Positions 1-13,365 are shown, numbered from the stretch's first letter. The stretch: DNA of 64,000 bases from Hemibagrus wyckioides (GCF_019097595.1 NC_080716.1:34289401-34353400); one strand, 5' to 3'. The notes: generated by a model from the letters alone, not told the origin. Made by a program: numbers and translations.

Positions 1-880
<880 letters not shown>

Positions 881-1236
881 ATTTGTCAGGAACAGGTGGA
901 CAGTGAATCTCAGAAGCCTGCTTCTTCGTGTGTATTTTGTGTCATGCCTTTCCTATTGTTCTCCTTCCTGTTGTATCACCTGTTCCCCATTTAACTTAAT
1001 GTCTAGCCCTATAAATAGGGACCCTTGCGTTCTTGTCCTTGTCTGTAATTGTTCATCTGCTCTGTGGCTTTGTCCTGCATCTGGTTATGGCATGTTCTTG
1101 TTTTTGATGTCAGTAATGTCATGTGTAGTGTTAGGTTAGTCTGCCCCATGTCTTGTGTTTTTGTTAATAAAGCAGTACTTCATTAAATCCCGCACCTGGG
1201 TCTTTCTCCATGGCGTGTCAGTGCATGCCACCACCA
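881..1236 (+). repeat. solo-LTR-like sequence
   Basis: It contains a CTATAAATAG TATA-type box near 1010-1019 and an AATAAA near 1166-1171, followed by a CACCTGGGTCTTTCTCC-type end. That order (TATA, then poly(A) signal about 150 bases later) is what a solo LTR of a fish LTR retrotransposon shows. The exact ends were not determined and no internal retroelement genes adjoin it. Confidence 0.4.
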
Positions 1237-1239
1237 TGG

Positions 1240-1951
1240 AGGTCTGGGTTCACGCCCTGCACAGAAGAGTAGGTTCCATATCTTTTGTAGCAATAGCATC
1301 TCTGTGCAAAAAACAATGTGTAACGGCTTTTATCTGCTGGACCACTCTGGAGTGCTTGCCCATCATCACTGCAACTCTGTCTGTACAGACGGCAATGCAG
1401 TTAGCCCAGTTTATTTCATTCAGTGTCATCAAACAATCCATCAATCCGAAAATATCCTTTGCCATTGCAGTAGTGCGTAGCTCCTTACAAAACAAAAAGT
1501 CCTCATGTACTTCCTTTTCTATTCATAGCGAGCATATGCAAGCAGTTGTGACATTTTTCACACGTCCGTTGACTCATCTATCTGTATAGTGAAGTCATTG
1601 CTGTAAAGCCGTGCTGCACACTGTTCTTTGATGTCTTTGGACATGCAGGAGATGTGTTTTTATTTCAGTCTGTGCGCTAGCCAGTTGTTTTGCTTTTTGT
1701 TTAAATAATGACTTGTTTTTGTCTTTGTATTGCACGTGATTTACATGCAAATGTCTGATCAATTTAGATGGTCTCATACACTCATTTGATAACACTTTAG
1801 AGCAGACAACGCATTGTGGCTGAGGTAAATCCTTGCTTTTCAAAAAACAGCACAAACCCATAGTTAAGGTAACTGTTGTCGTATTGATGTCACTTTTTAT
1901 CTGAGTAGGAGTCTGTTTATGGACTGACAGTTGAACTATAAATTTGTTCAT
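1240..1951 (-). pseudogene. hAT transposase remnant (ZBED5/Charlie-like)
   Basis: On the minus strand 1951-1595 encodes a BED-type zinc finger (CVVC followed by RHLHVNH, i.e. C2H2 spacing) in the context seen in ZBED5-like hAT transposases. Downstream, 1495-1250 encodes the next conserved part, with CTDR, MMG and VTHCFLHRDA where the family has CTDGA, MMG and THCxxHR. The two parts are separated by stops and a frame change, and the C-terminal dimerisation region is missing. It is a fossil transposase, not a host ZBED gene. Confidence 0.7.
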
Positions 1952-2580
1952 TATGTTTGCTGTGGTGAAATGCCTGACTGAGCGCTCTGTGCATGTTAAC
2001 TACATTTTCAGGTTTCAGTCAGAAAATTAAATTAATTATTAATTTCTTATTTTTAAAAAATAGTTTTAGCGTGTTATTTTTTTAATTTAATGTATTAATA
2101 ATAAAATTAATTACATGTAGGAATATATTTAAATTAATTAGTATTTTTTTCATGGCCCACCTGGAAGATCACTGAGGCCCTCTAGTGGGCCATGGCTCCC
2201 CAGTTGAGAACCCCTGGTTCAATTGGGACATTAGAATTGATTATCTTATATACAATTTGAGAGTTAATTCAGGTGGACAGGACTGTACCAACAGAGGATA
2301 GAAATAGGCCACTTCTAAATGAGACAATGGACCAGAATTTCTTACTCTAAAACAAGTGTACAGACCTTTAATAAAATTAAACATTTTGCCTGGGCAATGA
2401 ACAATAAAAACCAAAAAAAAAGTAAAGAAATAAATCCCTGCCTCTTTTAAATTCTATGAAGCAGAGCATCAACTTCATCAAAATAAAACAGATGTGTACA
2501 GATTGTTCTCAGTGTATTGGAGCAGACTAAAATGTGATGAGAGGAATATAAACAGTTCTGTTTAAAACTACTACAATGTA
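1952..2580. other. non-coding, AT-rich; nothing recognised
   Basis: It has A/T-rich runs at 2030-2150 and no open frame of note. The stretch TGGCTCCCCAGTTGAGAACC near 2190 resembles an end seen in dispersed fish repeats but was not classified. Confidence 0.4.
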
Positions 2581-2583
2581 TTT

Positions 2584-2800
2584 AAGCAGTGTTGTATAAA
2601 GTACCCAACAGCCATACTTGAGTAAAAGTACAGGTATTTTGTTAGAAAATGACTCAAGTAAAAGTTAAAGTCAACCATTATAATTCTACTTGAGTAAAAG
2701 TCTTAAAGTATCTTAAATAAACTGTACTTAACCATCAAAAGTAGTATTTTCATGAATGTATTTAAGTATGGAAAGTAAAAGTAGAAGTAAATGAATAAAA
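2584..2800. repeat. non-autonomous DNA-transposon repeat (hAT-type MITE, teleost)
   Basis: The start GCAGTGTTGTATAAAGTACC and the repeated ACTTGAGTAAAAGT/CTCAAGTAAAAGT blocks are the hallmark of a very common teleost short hAT-derived repeat. No coding capacity. Confidence 0.55.
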
Positions 2801-3081
2801 AAGCAAGAGTCTAATAATTTGGAGAATTATTAATTTTATTCTGTATTGCTTTCTTTCTTAAACTTCTCAATAGGTGCACCACCAAAAAAAAATAAGACTT
2901 GCATGAAAGAAAGAAGAGGCCTTTAGAACTGTATTATAATGAAGTTTACAGTATCAGTGTTTCCATACATGTGCACTTGTAACTAAGGCCATGTTTTTAT
3001 TATTACTAAGGCATATTATTATTTCATGTAAAAAATAAGTCTCTAAATTGTCCATAGTGTGTGATTACATGAGTGAATGAG

Positions 3082-3195
3082 TGTGTGTGTGCCCTGCGAT
3101 GGGTTGGCACTCCAGCCAGGGTGTATCCTGCCTTGATGCCCGGTGACGCCTGAGATACCACAGGCTCCCCATGACCTGAGGATAGATCAGATAAG
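3082..3195. repeat. common fish interspersed repeat (SINE-like)
   Basis: It contains the blocks GCGATGGGTTGGCACTCCAG and GGTGTATCCTGCCTTGATGC, and ends in GATAAGCG. These match a ubiquitous teleost dispersed repeat. The open frame across it on the minus strand is not a gene. Confidence 0.5.
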
Positions 3196-3229
3196 CGATT
3201 AAAGTTAACTTTAAATTTAAGTTAAATTT

Positions 3230-4680
3230 AACTCCACTGACATCACTGAAATCTTTTAAAGCCACACTGAAAATCACCATTTAAAGTCAGAGACACAGCA
3301 GAGTCAGAGTCATTACTCCATCTTCAGGAAACACTTTATGCTATTTAGGGTTAATGAATCTGGAGCCTTTCCTGGGGACACCCAGAAGCACATCCAGGAC
3401 ATTAACATGTGAAGCATCTCAGTGCCATAAGTTCATGTTAATACACACCAACACCAATCTATTGTCTAATTTCATTTACTTATTTGGGTGAAATCTATCA
3501 AAGAAGTTTGCAGAAATAAAGACTTCTCATTAGCCTTGACACACACAGGGCAATGACAGTTTAATAGGCCAGAGGAAAGACTCAAGTTAGCAGTTGCTTC
3601 TTTTTTTAACTCAGTGTTGTGTGTTCAGTGGTGATAAAGGGGACGAGGTGTGAAGATGGTTGTGTTAAAGCAATAACTGACTTTACAAGATGAAAATATT
3701 TGCATGTTGCATGCATTTAAGTTGTTGATGTGATGCTGATATCTGAGCCTACCACCTGCACCATGCAGTAAAAATTAAGATGCATTAGACCCGATGTCCA
3801 GTTTTCAGATTGTCAGTTTGGGTGAGGCTGTGTCCAGTTCAAGAGTATCTGTTTGAGATATGCTGCATTCAGGAGGCTGGGTGATGTGCAAAGAGTGTTC
3901 TTTTATTCAGGGTACTGGGTAAAGGGCAGTGGAGGGATAGTTGGTGTATGGAGGAGCAGAGGTACTAGCATGCGTTAGTGAAGCTGGAGGTTTCAGAAGG
4001 ACAAAACTGAACTTAACTTACTGCCCTGAACATGCCCCATGATACTCTACCTAAAGCTCCATGAGGATGAGGAGCTCTTGCTGTCACCTGACTGGCTGCC
4101 TGTTTGGCTCTCTTCTGCCGCCCAGCCCTGAAGCCTCGCTAACTCCTGCTTTCCTCAGTGAGGTTGTTGAAATTGCTCCGTTCACTCAGCACCCATGGGG
4201 TAGTTGAGAGAGAGCGTTTTTCTGCTGCTTGTGGGCAGCAGTGTGGGCACCACCATCACAATATAGTAAGGTTTTAATAAAACCATGTGAACATTAACTA
4301 GAAATTCAGAGAAAATGTCTTACAACCTACATTTCCATTTTTGTTACTATTATGGTCTGTTATGGTATGTTGTGGTGCAAATTCAGCTGTGAAGAAACAG
4401 AGGAGGTGTGAAGATGGACGTGTGAAAGACACAGACATTGAGGATAAAATACACTATATGAATTATTATTCACCCATTCAGTTTACTGGTTACTCGAGGA
4501 CCATGTGGAGGATCATGTGTAAATTCAGTGGAGGCTTGAGGTGTCTCTCGGACAGCAAAAAGGATGTATGGAAGGAGGAGGTCCCAGTTGTGTGCCTTGA
4601 CTATTTTGGTGGCACAAGGGGGACATACACAGTATTACACAGGTTATTTAATGTTATGGCTGATTAGAGTACATGTATCT
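3230..4680. repeat. duplicated receptor intron-1 block, copy A
   Basis: It shares long stretches with 38980-39560 and 62690-63600, for example around 3700-3830 versus 63200-63360 and around 3958-4070 versus 63478-63590. In the other units these lie in the first intron of the Ig receptor gene. No coding content is supported here; the open frame at 4341-4667 covers intronic sequence. Confidence 0.6.
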
Positions 4681-4683
4681 ATC

Positions 4684-4684
<1 letters not shown>

Positions 4685-4718
<34 letters not shown>

Positions 4719-4790
4719 TCTCTCTCCATGAGCAAACAGGAAGCGGTAAAGCTTTTACCCTAACCACTGCTCTGTTAATCAGTCAGTCAT
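4685..4790 (+). promoter_or_regulatory. relic of a receptor promoter, first exon deleted
   Basis: A (CT)n tract (4685-4727) and AGGAAGCGG (4738-4746) followed by the CAGTCAGTCATTA block match the promoter arrays at 37109-37230, 40207-40305 and 61930-62035. Right after CATTA the sequence jumps to intron sequence, so exon 1 with its ATG is absent. The ETS-like core also reads AGGAAGCG instead of AGGAAGTG. Confidence 0.6.
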
Positions 4791-4964
4791 TAACACAGAA
4801 AATTCATTCTGATATGCACTAATACCAAATACCAAACTAATGCAGAGCACTAATCTTTATTTAGTATCACCAAGTAACTGTCACAAAAATTTTGAAGATT
4901 GCCACACATGGCAATTACAGCAGAATGCTCCTATTTTGCTTGGGCATGTAGTTGTCTTTTGTGT

Positions 4965-5137
4965 ATAAGGTAAGGTAAGGTAAGGTAAGGTAAGGTACGG
5001 TACGGTAAGGTAAGGTAAGGTAAGGTAAGGTAAGGTAAGGTAAGGTAAGGTAAGGTAAGGTAAGGTAAGGTAAGGTAAGGTAAGGTAAGGTAAGATAAGA
5101 TAAGATAAGATAAGATAAGATAAGATAAGATAAGATA
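4965..5137. repeat. pentanucleotide microsatellite (TAAGG)n then (TAAGA)n
   Basis: Tandem TAAGG units with two TACGG variants run to about 5091 and then switch to TAAGA units to about 5137. It is a compound satellite in the intron of receptor copy A. Confidence 0.95.
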
Positions 5138-5500
5138 ATTAAAAATAAATTAAATTATCTAAATATACAATTGTATACAGAAGTATAAAAAGTATTCCAA
5201 AATGAGATATAAAAAAAATGTTAAAAATAAGAGAAATTGTTTGTGTGGAAACAAGCTCTTCTATTTAGTCCTGTACACACAGAACAGTGACAGTATTTTT
5301 ATTTATTTATTTATTATTTAGAAAATATTTCAATTTAAATATTTTAAATTTTATTTAAAATGTATTTCTTACAGATGGTAGTTTAGATTTCCTGAATAAG
5401 ATTTAATCTTGTGTGTTCTGTGTCTAAATTCTGCTGTTTTCATTAATAGACTGAAAGTTTTCCATATTTATGTCATGTTCTGTTTCTGTTCCCTTTTTAG

Positions 5501-5536
5501 TGCTGATTTCACTTATACCAGTGGCCCAGGCTGAAG
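5501..5536 (+). CDS. receptor copy A, exon 2 (end of signal peptide)
   Basis: A 36-base exon lies between CCCTTTTTAG and GTGATTTA. It begins in phase 1, reads LLISLIPVAQAE after joining a first exon of the 37234 type, and ends in phase 1. It matches exon 2 of the right-hand gene (45277-45312). No intact first exon lies upstream inside the window. Confidence 0.7.
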
Positions 5537-5915
5537 GTGATTTATATACAGTTTATTCTTTATATTGTCTGCAGATTTGATTTGTTTTGTTTTACACTCG
5601 AACAAATAGTTTATGCTTTATGCTATATATGAATGACTTAACACTCAAATAGTTTTATGCTGCTTAAATGTCTTAACATATTAAATATAAAACAGCACAA
5701 GTTTAATGACAGCAGCACAAGAGAGTAACTGACATAACTAGTGTTAAATAAAATGCTCCATGATGCCCCTGATTTCTTAATATTAAGTAGGTTACACATA
5801 TCAGTATCAACAAGTAACAAAAACATGTACTCATACTCACTCTAAACATGATATTAGTAGTGTAGACTTGGGAATGACTTTATGTAAGGTTTATTAACAA
5901 CAGAATGTTTTATAG

Positions 5916-6206
5916 GGAGTCCTAAAGCTGTGGTGTCCATAACGCCTGATACACATGTGTTCATTAGAGAGACTGTTGCTCTCAGATGTAACATCCAGGG
6001 AGGAGGAGACACTCAGTGGACTTACAGCTGGAAAAAAAATAATAACGGACTTACAGGACACAAAGACTCATACAAAGACAACACAATGCAGGAGTTCATA
6101 ATTTGGTCTGTTAAAGACTCTGACAGTGGTACCTACACCTGCAGAGGAAATGGGAGTGACTCTCAGAGTTCAGAGATCAGTGATGCTGTTACACTGACTG
6201 TATCAG
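5916..6206 (+). CDS. receptor copy A, Ig-like domain exon (D1)
   Basis: This is a 291-base, phase 1-1 exon between TTTTATAG and GTGAGTCT. It encodes an Ig-like domain with the first Cys in LRCNIQ, Trp in WTYSWKK, and the second Cys in DSGTYTCRG. This is the D1 type of teleost Fc-receptor-like / leukocyte immune-type receptors. It is open and nearly the same as the D1 exon at 49485-49781. No further Ig exon of this copy is present: the sequence is homologous to the right-hand intron up to about 7265, where a LINE begins. It is therefore a truncated gene, unless it splices over the retrovirus to the right-hand exons. Confidence 0.75.
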
Positions 6207-6990
6207 GTGAGTCTGTGGGTGTTTTTATTTCTTATTTAATGTTAACATTATTTTTTAGGGTGCAGATTTTGAGCTGTCAGTAACTGAGTCCCTGAGTTTG
6301 TTTAATGTTGACTTTCACTTCCCTGTCTAATAGACACCAATTTCTTTCACAAGAATCATGTCTTTTTCAGTAGCATTTGGGTTTTATATTAGGTTTTTTT
6401 TTCAATAAATCTTGTACTTTCACTCTTAAAAAAACTCAGTTATCATGTGGTGTCGCTCTTTGAGCATCTTTCTCTGTGGGCAGCTTCTTTAATAGACACC
6501 TTTAAATCTTTAGCTTCCGATTAGTCCCTTTAATAGCCGATTATTATTATCATTATTATTATTAGTAGTAGTAGTAGTAGTGATGTAATTTTTAAAGGAT
6601 AGTAAAAATGAATATTTGGTCAAACCTTGATTATTTATAATGTTTGGCTGTTTTCTGATTCCAGTTTTAGCAAAATCTAATCATTTGTTCCGGGGCTGCC
6701 TCACATATTCAGTAAATTTCATATTTTGGATTTAAAAAGACAAAAGTCAGGTTGAATATAAAATAATGGAATATATTTTAAGTTCTTGAATTGACATCTA
6801 TATAAATCACATTTGTCTTCACTAAAACCCCAGACTTTTACTACTTTGATGGTTAGACTGACAAATGATGATTAATGTTTCTCAGCTAGATGATTATGTT
6901 CAGCTGCAGAATGCCTGTAGATTTTTGAAAAAAGTCCTCTGTCATTTACTGTAAGAAGTCATGTTTTTGCTCATTTTTAGGAAAATGCAG

Positions 6991-7039
<49 letters not shown>

Positions 7040-7267
7040 TTGATAGTGATGAGGATTTGTGCATAAAATAAAATAAATAAAATAAAAATAAAATTGATCC
7101 ATAAAATAACAAATACAGCAAATACAGTTTTTAACACTTCAATCCAATCATGAATTTTGTTAAATAGAAAATATTCTGAATTCCAGCCATGTAAGAAAAC
7201 ATACAACTGTAACATCTTATATCAAATGTTAAAAATAAACATTTTAGACACAAAGCATTTCAAATCA
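6207..7267. other. intron remnant of receptor copy A with (AT)n(AG)n repeat
   Basis: It is homologous to the intron after D1 in the right-hand gene, for example CATGTAAGAAAAC at 7188 versus 50734. It includes a TA/GA microsatellite at about 6991-7041. No coding content. Confidence 0.6.
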
Positions 7268-7357
7268 AGTCAAGAAGCTTTTATTGTATTTTGAACTATA
7301 TAATTGATGCAGTACATAGTAAAATGAGACAACGTTTCTCCAGGACCCTGGTGCTAT
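7268..7357 (-). repeat. 3' end of a minus-strand LINE, separated from its body
   Basis: Read forward, it starts AAGCTTTTATTGTATTTTGA and runs to CCTGGTGCTAT, matching the start of another minus-strand LINE tail at 56036-56125. In that copy the sequence continues into ACATAAAACACACAAC; here that continuation appears only at about 11703. The plus-strand LINE at 7358-11700 has therefore inserted into this tail. Confidence 0.65.
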
Positions 7358-8517
7358 TTCCAAGATGGCGCCGGTGAGGTCGGCTGCCGTCATGACTGCT
7401 CCAACCCCTTTTTCTTTGTTTTTGTTTTTTAAGTTAACTTTCAGTACAGTAGGACTGGCAAATTCTACACAATAGAGTGCATTAGGTATGATAGAGATAC
7501 CCTTATTTCTATTGGTATACAATGTACTCACAAGTCCATGTTTTTAACCCCGGATCCAAGCTGGCCGAGTGAGATCCTGAGGGAGAACAAAGGACCAGGG
7601 CCAGGGAAAAGTTCCAGAGAGACATTCAGGACTGCAATCTCCTCTGCTTCACCAAGACATGGCTGAACCCAGCAGTACTGGACCACGCCATCCAGCCAGC
7701 CAAGTTCTTCCCGGTTCACCGCATGGACAGAACCATGGAATCGGGGAATCGGGGAAGTCAAGGGGAGGCGGAGTGTGTTTAATGGTGAACAGCAGCTGGT
7801 GCAACAGCATGAGCATTGTTCCTCTCACATGCTCCTGCACACCCAACCTGGAACTATTGACCATCAAATGTTGTCCTTTTTACCTTCCTCGGGAGTTTTC
7901 ATCAGTCATAGTCAGCGCCGTTTATATTCCACCTCAGGCGGACATGGACACTGCTTTATGCGAGTTGCATGAAGCTCTCACTCAGCACCAGACACAACAC
8001 CGGGACGCTGTGCTTATTGTGGCAGGGGACTTTAACAGTGCCAACCTCAAACGTGCAGCGCCAAACTTTTATCAGCACATCAGCTGCCCCACCAGGGGTG
8101 AAAGGACACTGGACCACTGTTACACAACAGTCAGAGATGGCTACAAGGCACAATCTCGCCCACTGTTTGGGAAATCCGACCACGCCACCATCTTCCTCAT
8201 GCCAAAATTTAAAAAAAATTTAAATTTAAAATTTAAATTTAAAAGGCTCAAGCAGGATGTTCCGGCTCAGAGGGAGGTCGCCCGCTGGACGGACCAATCG
8301 GTGGCCACTCTACAGGACGCTCTGGATGACGCAGACTGGGACATGTTCTGGTGCAGCTCTGATGACATCAGTGTGTTTAGAGAAGCAGTTGTGGGATTCA
8401 TTGGGACACTTGCAGATGATACTATGCAGAAAACCTCCATCAGAACGTTTCCCAATCAGAAGCCATGGGTGGATAAGACCATCCGTGACCATCTGCCGAC
8501 CTCACAGGCGCCTCTCC
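7358..8517 (+). mobile_element. LINE (Rex1/L2-like), first copy: 5' end and endonuclease part
   Basis: It begins with CCAAGATGGCGCCGGTGAGG, which recurs at 8518, so two element 5' ends lie in tandem. The frame 7659-8690 carries pieces of an APE-type endonuclease (GDFNSANLK and GKSDHATIF) and ends near a QKPWVDKTIRD block that normally precedes the reverse transcriptase. The reverse transcriptase is missing because the second copy follows directly. Coding is disrupted; it is a dead copy. Confidence 0.65.
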
Positions 8518-11500
8518 AAGATGGCGCCGGTGAGGTCAGCTGCCATCATGACTTCTCCGACCCCTCTTTTTTTGTTTTTGTCTACAGTACTTTTAAACCA
8601 GCAATTTCTTCCATATGGAGTGCATTGAGTATGATAGAGATACTCTTATTTCTATTGGTATACAATGTACCCACAATTAGACGTTTTTGACCCCAGATCC
8701 AAGCTGGCCAAGTGAGATCCTGAGGGAGAACAAAGGACGCGACCCGAAGCAGCGGCCCCGGGGGACATGAGCCCGCGTCAGGAACAGGCTGAGAGCCCGT
8801 GCACACCGCACACCTCTGCCTAGCATCCTGCTCGCCAATGTCCAGTCGCTGGAGAACAAGCTCGATGACCTCAGCGTCAGGGTAAAGTTCCAGAGAGACA
8901 TTTGGGACTGCAATCTCCTCTGCTTCACCGAGACATGGCTGAACCCAGCAGTACTTGACAAAACCATCCAGCCAGCCGAGTTCTTCTCGGTTTACCGCAT
9001 GGACAGAACATTGGAATCGGGGAAGTCAAGGGGAGGCAGCGTGTGTTTAATGGTGAACAGTAGCTGGTGCAACAGCGCGAGCATTGTTCCTCTTGCATGT
9101 TCCTGCGCACCCAACCTGGAAATACTGACCATCAAATGTCGTCCTTTTTATCTTCCTCGGGAGGAAGATTATCTTTTATCTATTATCTTACATCGGTCAT
9201 AGTCAGCGCTGTTTATATTCCACCTCAGGCGGACACGGACACTGCTTTATGCAAGCTGCATGAAGCACTCATACAACACCAGACACAACATCGGGACGCC
9301 AAACTTTTACCAGCACATCTGTCCCTACCAGCTGTCCCACCAGGGGTGAAAGGACACTGGACCACTGCTACACTACAGTTAAAGACGGCTACAAAGCACA
9401 ATCTCGGAACTTGGGAAGTCTGACCACGCCGCCATCTTCCTCATGCCAAAATATAAACAGAGGCTTAAGCAGGAAGTTCCAGCTGAACACCTTCTACGCT
9501 TGCTTTGAGGCTGCAGCTAACGATGTTAAAGATAATGCTACAGCTAATGCTAATGGCTGTAGACAGGAAGAGAATGCCAACACCAATGCGTTCATCATCT
9601 CTGAGCATGACGTGAGGAGAGCCTTCAGGAGAGTGAACACCAGGAAAGCAGCAGGACCAGATGGAATCTCAGGTCGAATCCTCAGAGCCTGCACTGACCA
9701 GCTAGCACCTGTGTTCACAGACATATTCAACCTCTCCTTAACCCAGTCGGCGATCCCCACATGCTTCAAAGAGCCCATCATTGTTCCTGTCCTGAAGAAG
9801 CCCCATCCTCTTTCCCTCTATGACTACCACCCTGTAGCCATGACCTCAGTAGTGATGAAGTGCTTTGAATGGCTGGTCAGAGACTTCATCATCACTTCAC
9901 TACCAGACACCCTGGATCCATTACAGTTCGCCTACCGCCCCAAGCGCTCAACCGACGATGCCATTTCCCACCTCCTTCACACTTCACTCACTCACCTGGA
10001 CACTAGAAAGGGGAATTATGTTAGAATGCTGTTTGTTGACTACAGTTCAGCGTTTAACACTATAATCCCCTCCACACTCACCACCAAGCTGGAGCACCTG
10101 GGACTCAGCCCATCTCTTTGTCAGTGGATCTCCAATTTCCTAAATGGCAGACCACAGTCAGTAAGGATGGGCAGACATGTCTCAGCCTCACTCACCCTCA
10201 GCACTGGAGCCCCCCAGGGTTGTGTTCTGAGCCCCCTGCTGTACTCTTTGTACACATATGCCTGCATGGCCACTACCAACTCCACCAACATCATCAAGTA
10301 TGACAATGTTGTGGTCGGTTTGACCTCCAACAACAATGAGATGGCCTACCTGGAGGAGATTAGGACTCTGGAGAACTGGTGCCAGAGGAACAACCTCGAT
10401 CTTAACGTAGGCAAGACTAAGGAGCTGATAGTGGACTTCAGCAGAAAGCAGGAGAGGAACTACCAGATCCCTGTGATCAACGAAAGCCTAGTGGAGAGAT
10501 TGGACAGCTTCAGATACCTCGGTGTTTACATCAATCAGGACCTGTCATGGTCCTGGCACATCAACACCGTGATGAAGAAGGCCTGTTATCGACTCTTTGA
10601 TCTCAGATGCTTGAGAGACTTTAGAGTGCCTGCTAAGGTGCTTAGGAACTTTTACTCCTGCACTATAGTGAGCATCCTGATGGGAAACATCACCACCTGG
10701 TTTGGGAACAGCACCATGCAGGACAGACAAGCTTTTCAGAGGGTGGTGCGATCAGCTGAGCGCATCATCCATACCAAGCTCCCTGACCTGCACTCAATCT
10801 ACAACAAGCGGTGCTGGACCAAGGCTAGGAAGATCGTGAAGGACCTCAGTCACCCCAACAATGGACTTTTCTCGCTGTTGAGGTCAGAGAAGCGCTTCTG
10901 ATCCCTGAAAGCTAACACAGAGAGACTGAGGAGAAGCTTCTTCCCGCAGGCTGTATGGTCTCTCAACCAGAACTCCACATAGGACTCAATTGATTGGACT
11001 TGCAATGCTTATACACATGTGTTGGAACCAAACCGTACCGTACATTTGCACATTACAGGACTGTGACACACAATACATAAAACATAAACATATATGGCAA
11101 ATATATGGGACATTCTGGTCCCATTTATACACAAAGAGAACTTGTGCACATCTGTGCTTTAGGATGGACCATACCACTGCTCTCATCATCTCATCACCTT
11201 ATTTCACTAATTGACCACCTCGTACTGCTGCTGTCTGCACCTTGCACATTATTGCACACATTCACTTTAAATAGTTCTGTATAATACAGTTATTTACATT
11301 TCACATTTTTATATAGTTCTGTATAATACAGTGTAATACAGTTGTTTACATTTTACATATCTTACATTTCTTATATATATTCTATATTTTATATACATAT
11401 TCTGTATACACAGATACCCTACCTTAGTTTATTTATATTCATATTTTTATTTTATTGATATTATATTCTATTTTTATTTACCTACTGTGAATTGTAGTTT

Positions 11501-11700
11501 TCTATATTTTATAATTGTAGTTTTTTTTATATTTTATATTATGTATTTTATATTTTACATTTTTATCCCTGTCTTTTCTGTCCTTATTCCTTTTCCTTTT
11601 CAACGGTCGAAGCAAATATTCGTGTAAGCATTTCACTGCATATCATACTATGTGCTATTATGTATGTGACAAATAAAATTTGAATTTGAATTTAAATTTT
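8518..11700 (+). mobile_element. LINE (Rex1/L2-like), second copy to 3' tail
   Basis: The second copy starts with the same 5' block, has endonuclease remnants to about 9420 with frameshifts, then reverse transcriptase and the element 3' end. The end is an A/T-rich UTR with CAAATAAAATTTGAATTTGA repeats at about 11670-11705, the tail type of Rex1/L2 elements. The part between endonuclease and reverse transcriptase is deleted. Confidence 0.75.
9411..10901 (+). pseudogene. LINE reverse transcriptase, inactive
   Basis: A long open frame of about 496 codons carries non-LTR reverse transcriptase blocks: KAAGPDGISGRIL, AYRPKRSTDDA, VDYSSAFNTI, LSTGAPQGCVLSPLLYSLY, and the C-terminal SRLF-like region near YRLFDLRCLRDF. 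The catalytic box, which should read F/Y-A-D-D before TVVVG, reads KYDNVVVG here, so the paired aspartates are lost through a short deletion. The frame also starts inside the element without its endonuclease. It is non-functional even though the frame is open. Confidence 0.8.
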
Positions 11701-11702
11701 GA

Positions 11703-13064
11703 ATTTGAACATAAATCAACATAACAACATATATTTACAAAACAAAACAATAACACCGCACTAAAGACAGAGTAGATGTAGTTGTCCTAGCTATAGTACA
11801 TAAAGTGCAACACCTGTGTAAAACCTGGTGCAAACAGTGCAAGACAAACAACACAAAACAGAATGCAAAATGTGCAAAATAGAAGAACTGTAAACAAGTG
11901 TGTTCTTATAAGCATATATGCTTGTAAACATATACGTATAGCAGCGGTTGGTGACAGTTTGAAATGTGCAAAAATAACAACAGCAGCAACTAAATACTGT
12001 GCAAATACTAGCATGTGAACAGTTATAATATGGGTGGAGTTATAGATGTATGTGTTAATTCCTGAATTCGGAACAGGTCAGTTCACACAGTTGAATGTGT
12101 GTGTGTGTGTGTAAGAGAGAGAGAGTTTGGTACAGTTCAGTCTTGGGTGTTGAGGAGCCTGATGGCTTGAGGAAAGAAACTGTTACACAGTCTGGTTGTG
12201 AGGGCCTGAATGCTCCGGTACCTCTTTCCAGATGGCAGGAGGGTGAAGTGTGTGTGTGAGGGGTGTGTGGGTTCATCCACAATGCTGTTGGCTTTGCAGG
12301 CAGTGTGTGGTGTTAATGTCTGTGACAGAGGAAAGAGAGAATCCAATGATCTTTTCAGCTGTCCTCACTATCCGCTGCAGGGTTTTGCGATCCAGGATAC
12401 GAGAGGTGCAATAACCGAACCAGGCAGTGATGCAGCTGCTCAGGATGCTCTTGATAGTCCCTCTGTAGAAGGGGGACTGATGGAGCTGGTGTTGAGTGAC
12501 CAGGTGAAGTTCTCCACCAGATGAACACCATGGAATTTGGCACTCTTGGTGATCTCCACAGAGGCTCTGTTGATGTACAGAAGAGAATGGCCACTTTGTG
12601 CTCTCCTAAAGGCAACAACCATCTCTTTTGTTTTGTCAATCTTCAGAGACAGGTTGTTGGTTTTACACCAGGCTGTTAGTTGTTGCACCTCCTCTCTATA
12701 TGCTGACTTGTCATTCTTGCTGATGAGACCCACTACGGCTATGTCATCAGTATACTTGATGTGGTTGGAGCTGTGCATTGCTGCACAGTCTTGAGTAAGC
12801 AGAGTGAATAGCAGTTGGTGTACACTAAGGGGCCCCACTGCTCAGTGTGGTGGTGCTGGAGATGCTGTTCCCAATCTCGACTGACTGAGGTCTCCCAGCT
12901 AGGAAGTCCAGGATCCAGTTGCAGAAGGAAGTGTTCAGGCCCAGCAGGCTCAGCTTCCCAATTAGGTGCTGAGGGATGATTGTACTGAATGCTGAACTAA
13001 AATCTATGAACATCATTTGTACATATGTCTTCCTATTGTCCAGGTTGGTGAGGGGCAGATGGAG
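11703..13064 (-). pseudogene. minus-strand LINE with reverse transcriptase fragment, cut at the retroviral LTR
   Basis: On the minus strand 13064-12825 encodes the reverse transcriptase A block ([13 protein letters not shown]) and [10 protein letters not shown]...SSGAP. After a frameshift, 12838-12440 carries the catalytic box YTDD (IKYTDDIAVVG) and the KTKEM block. The 3' UTR continues to about 11703 and then at 7357-7268. The upstream half of reverse transcriptase and the endonuclease are absent: homology stops exactly where the 5' LTR begins. Dead copy. Confidence 0.75.
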
Positions 13065-13365
13065 TGTCGGAGAAAACATAATATACCCAGCTTTGAATTA
13101 TATACCTAGCCTTAAAAGTAGCTTAAGTGCTAATGTACTCAATGCTCTAAGCTCTGACTTGGCAATATTCTGCCTAAAGAGTAGTGTGTATCTATCAAGA
13201 ATAATTTAGCCATTTATTACGTAGTAAGTAGTTAACTCTGATTAAAAATAGCTATAATAATCAGATATAGCCTCATAGTCTTCATAATAAACATGCAGAA
13301 TTATTAATGGCAGCATGCTAGCGTAATAACCACACTGGGACTGAAGGAACAGAAAAGAGGAGAGA

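Noticed and set aside
1155..1589. 144-codon forward frame
   Set aside because: It is the opposite strand of the hAT transposase remnant.
4341..4667. 108-codon forward frame as a gene
   Set aside because: The same sequence lies in introns of the sister units and has no recognisable domain.
12976..13209. Forward frame across the LINE/LTR border
   Set aside because: It crosses an element boundary and is a shadow of the minus-strand reverse transcriptase.
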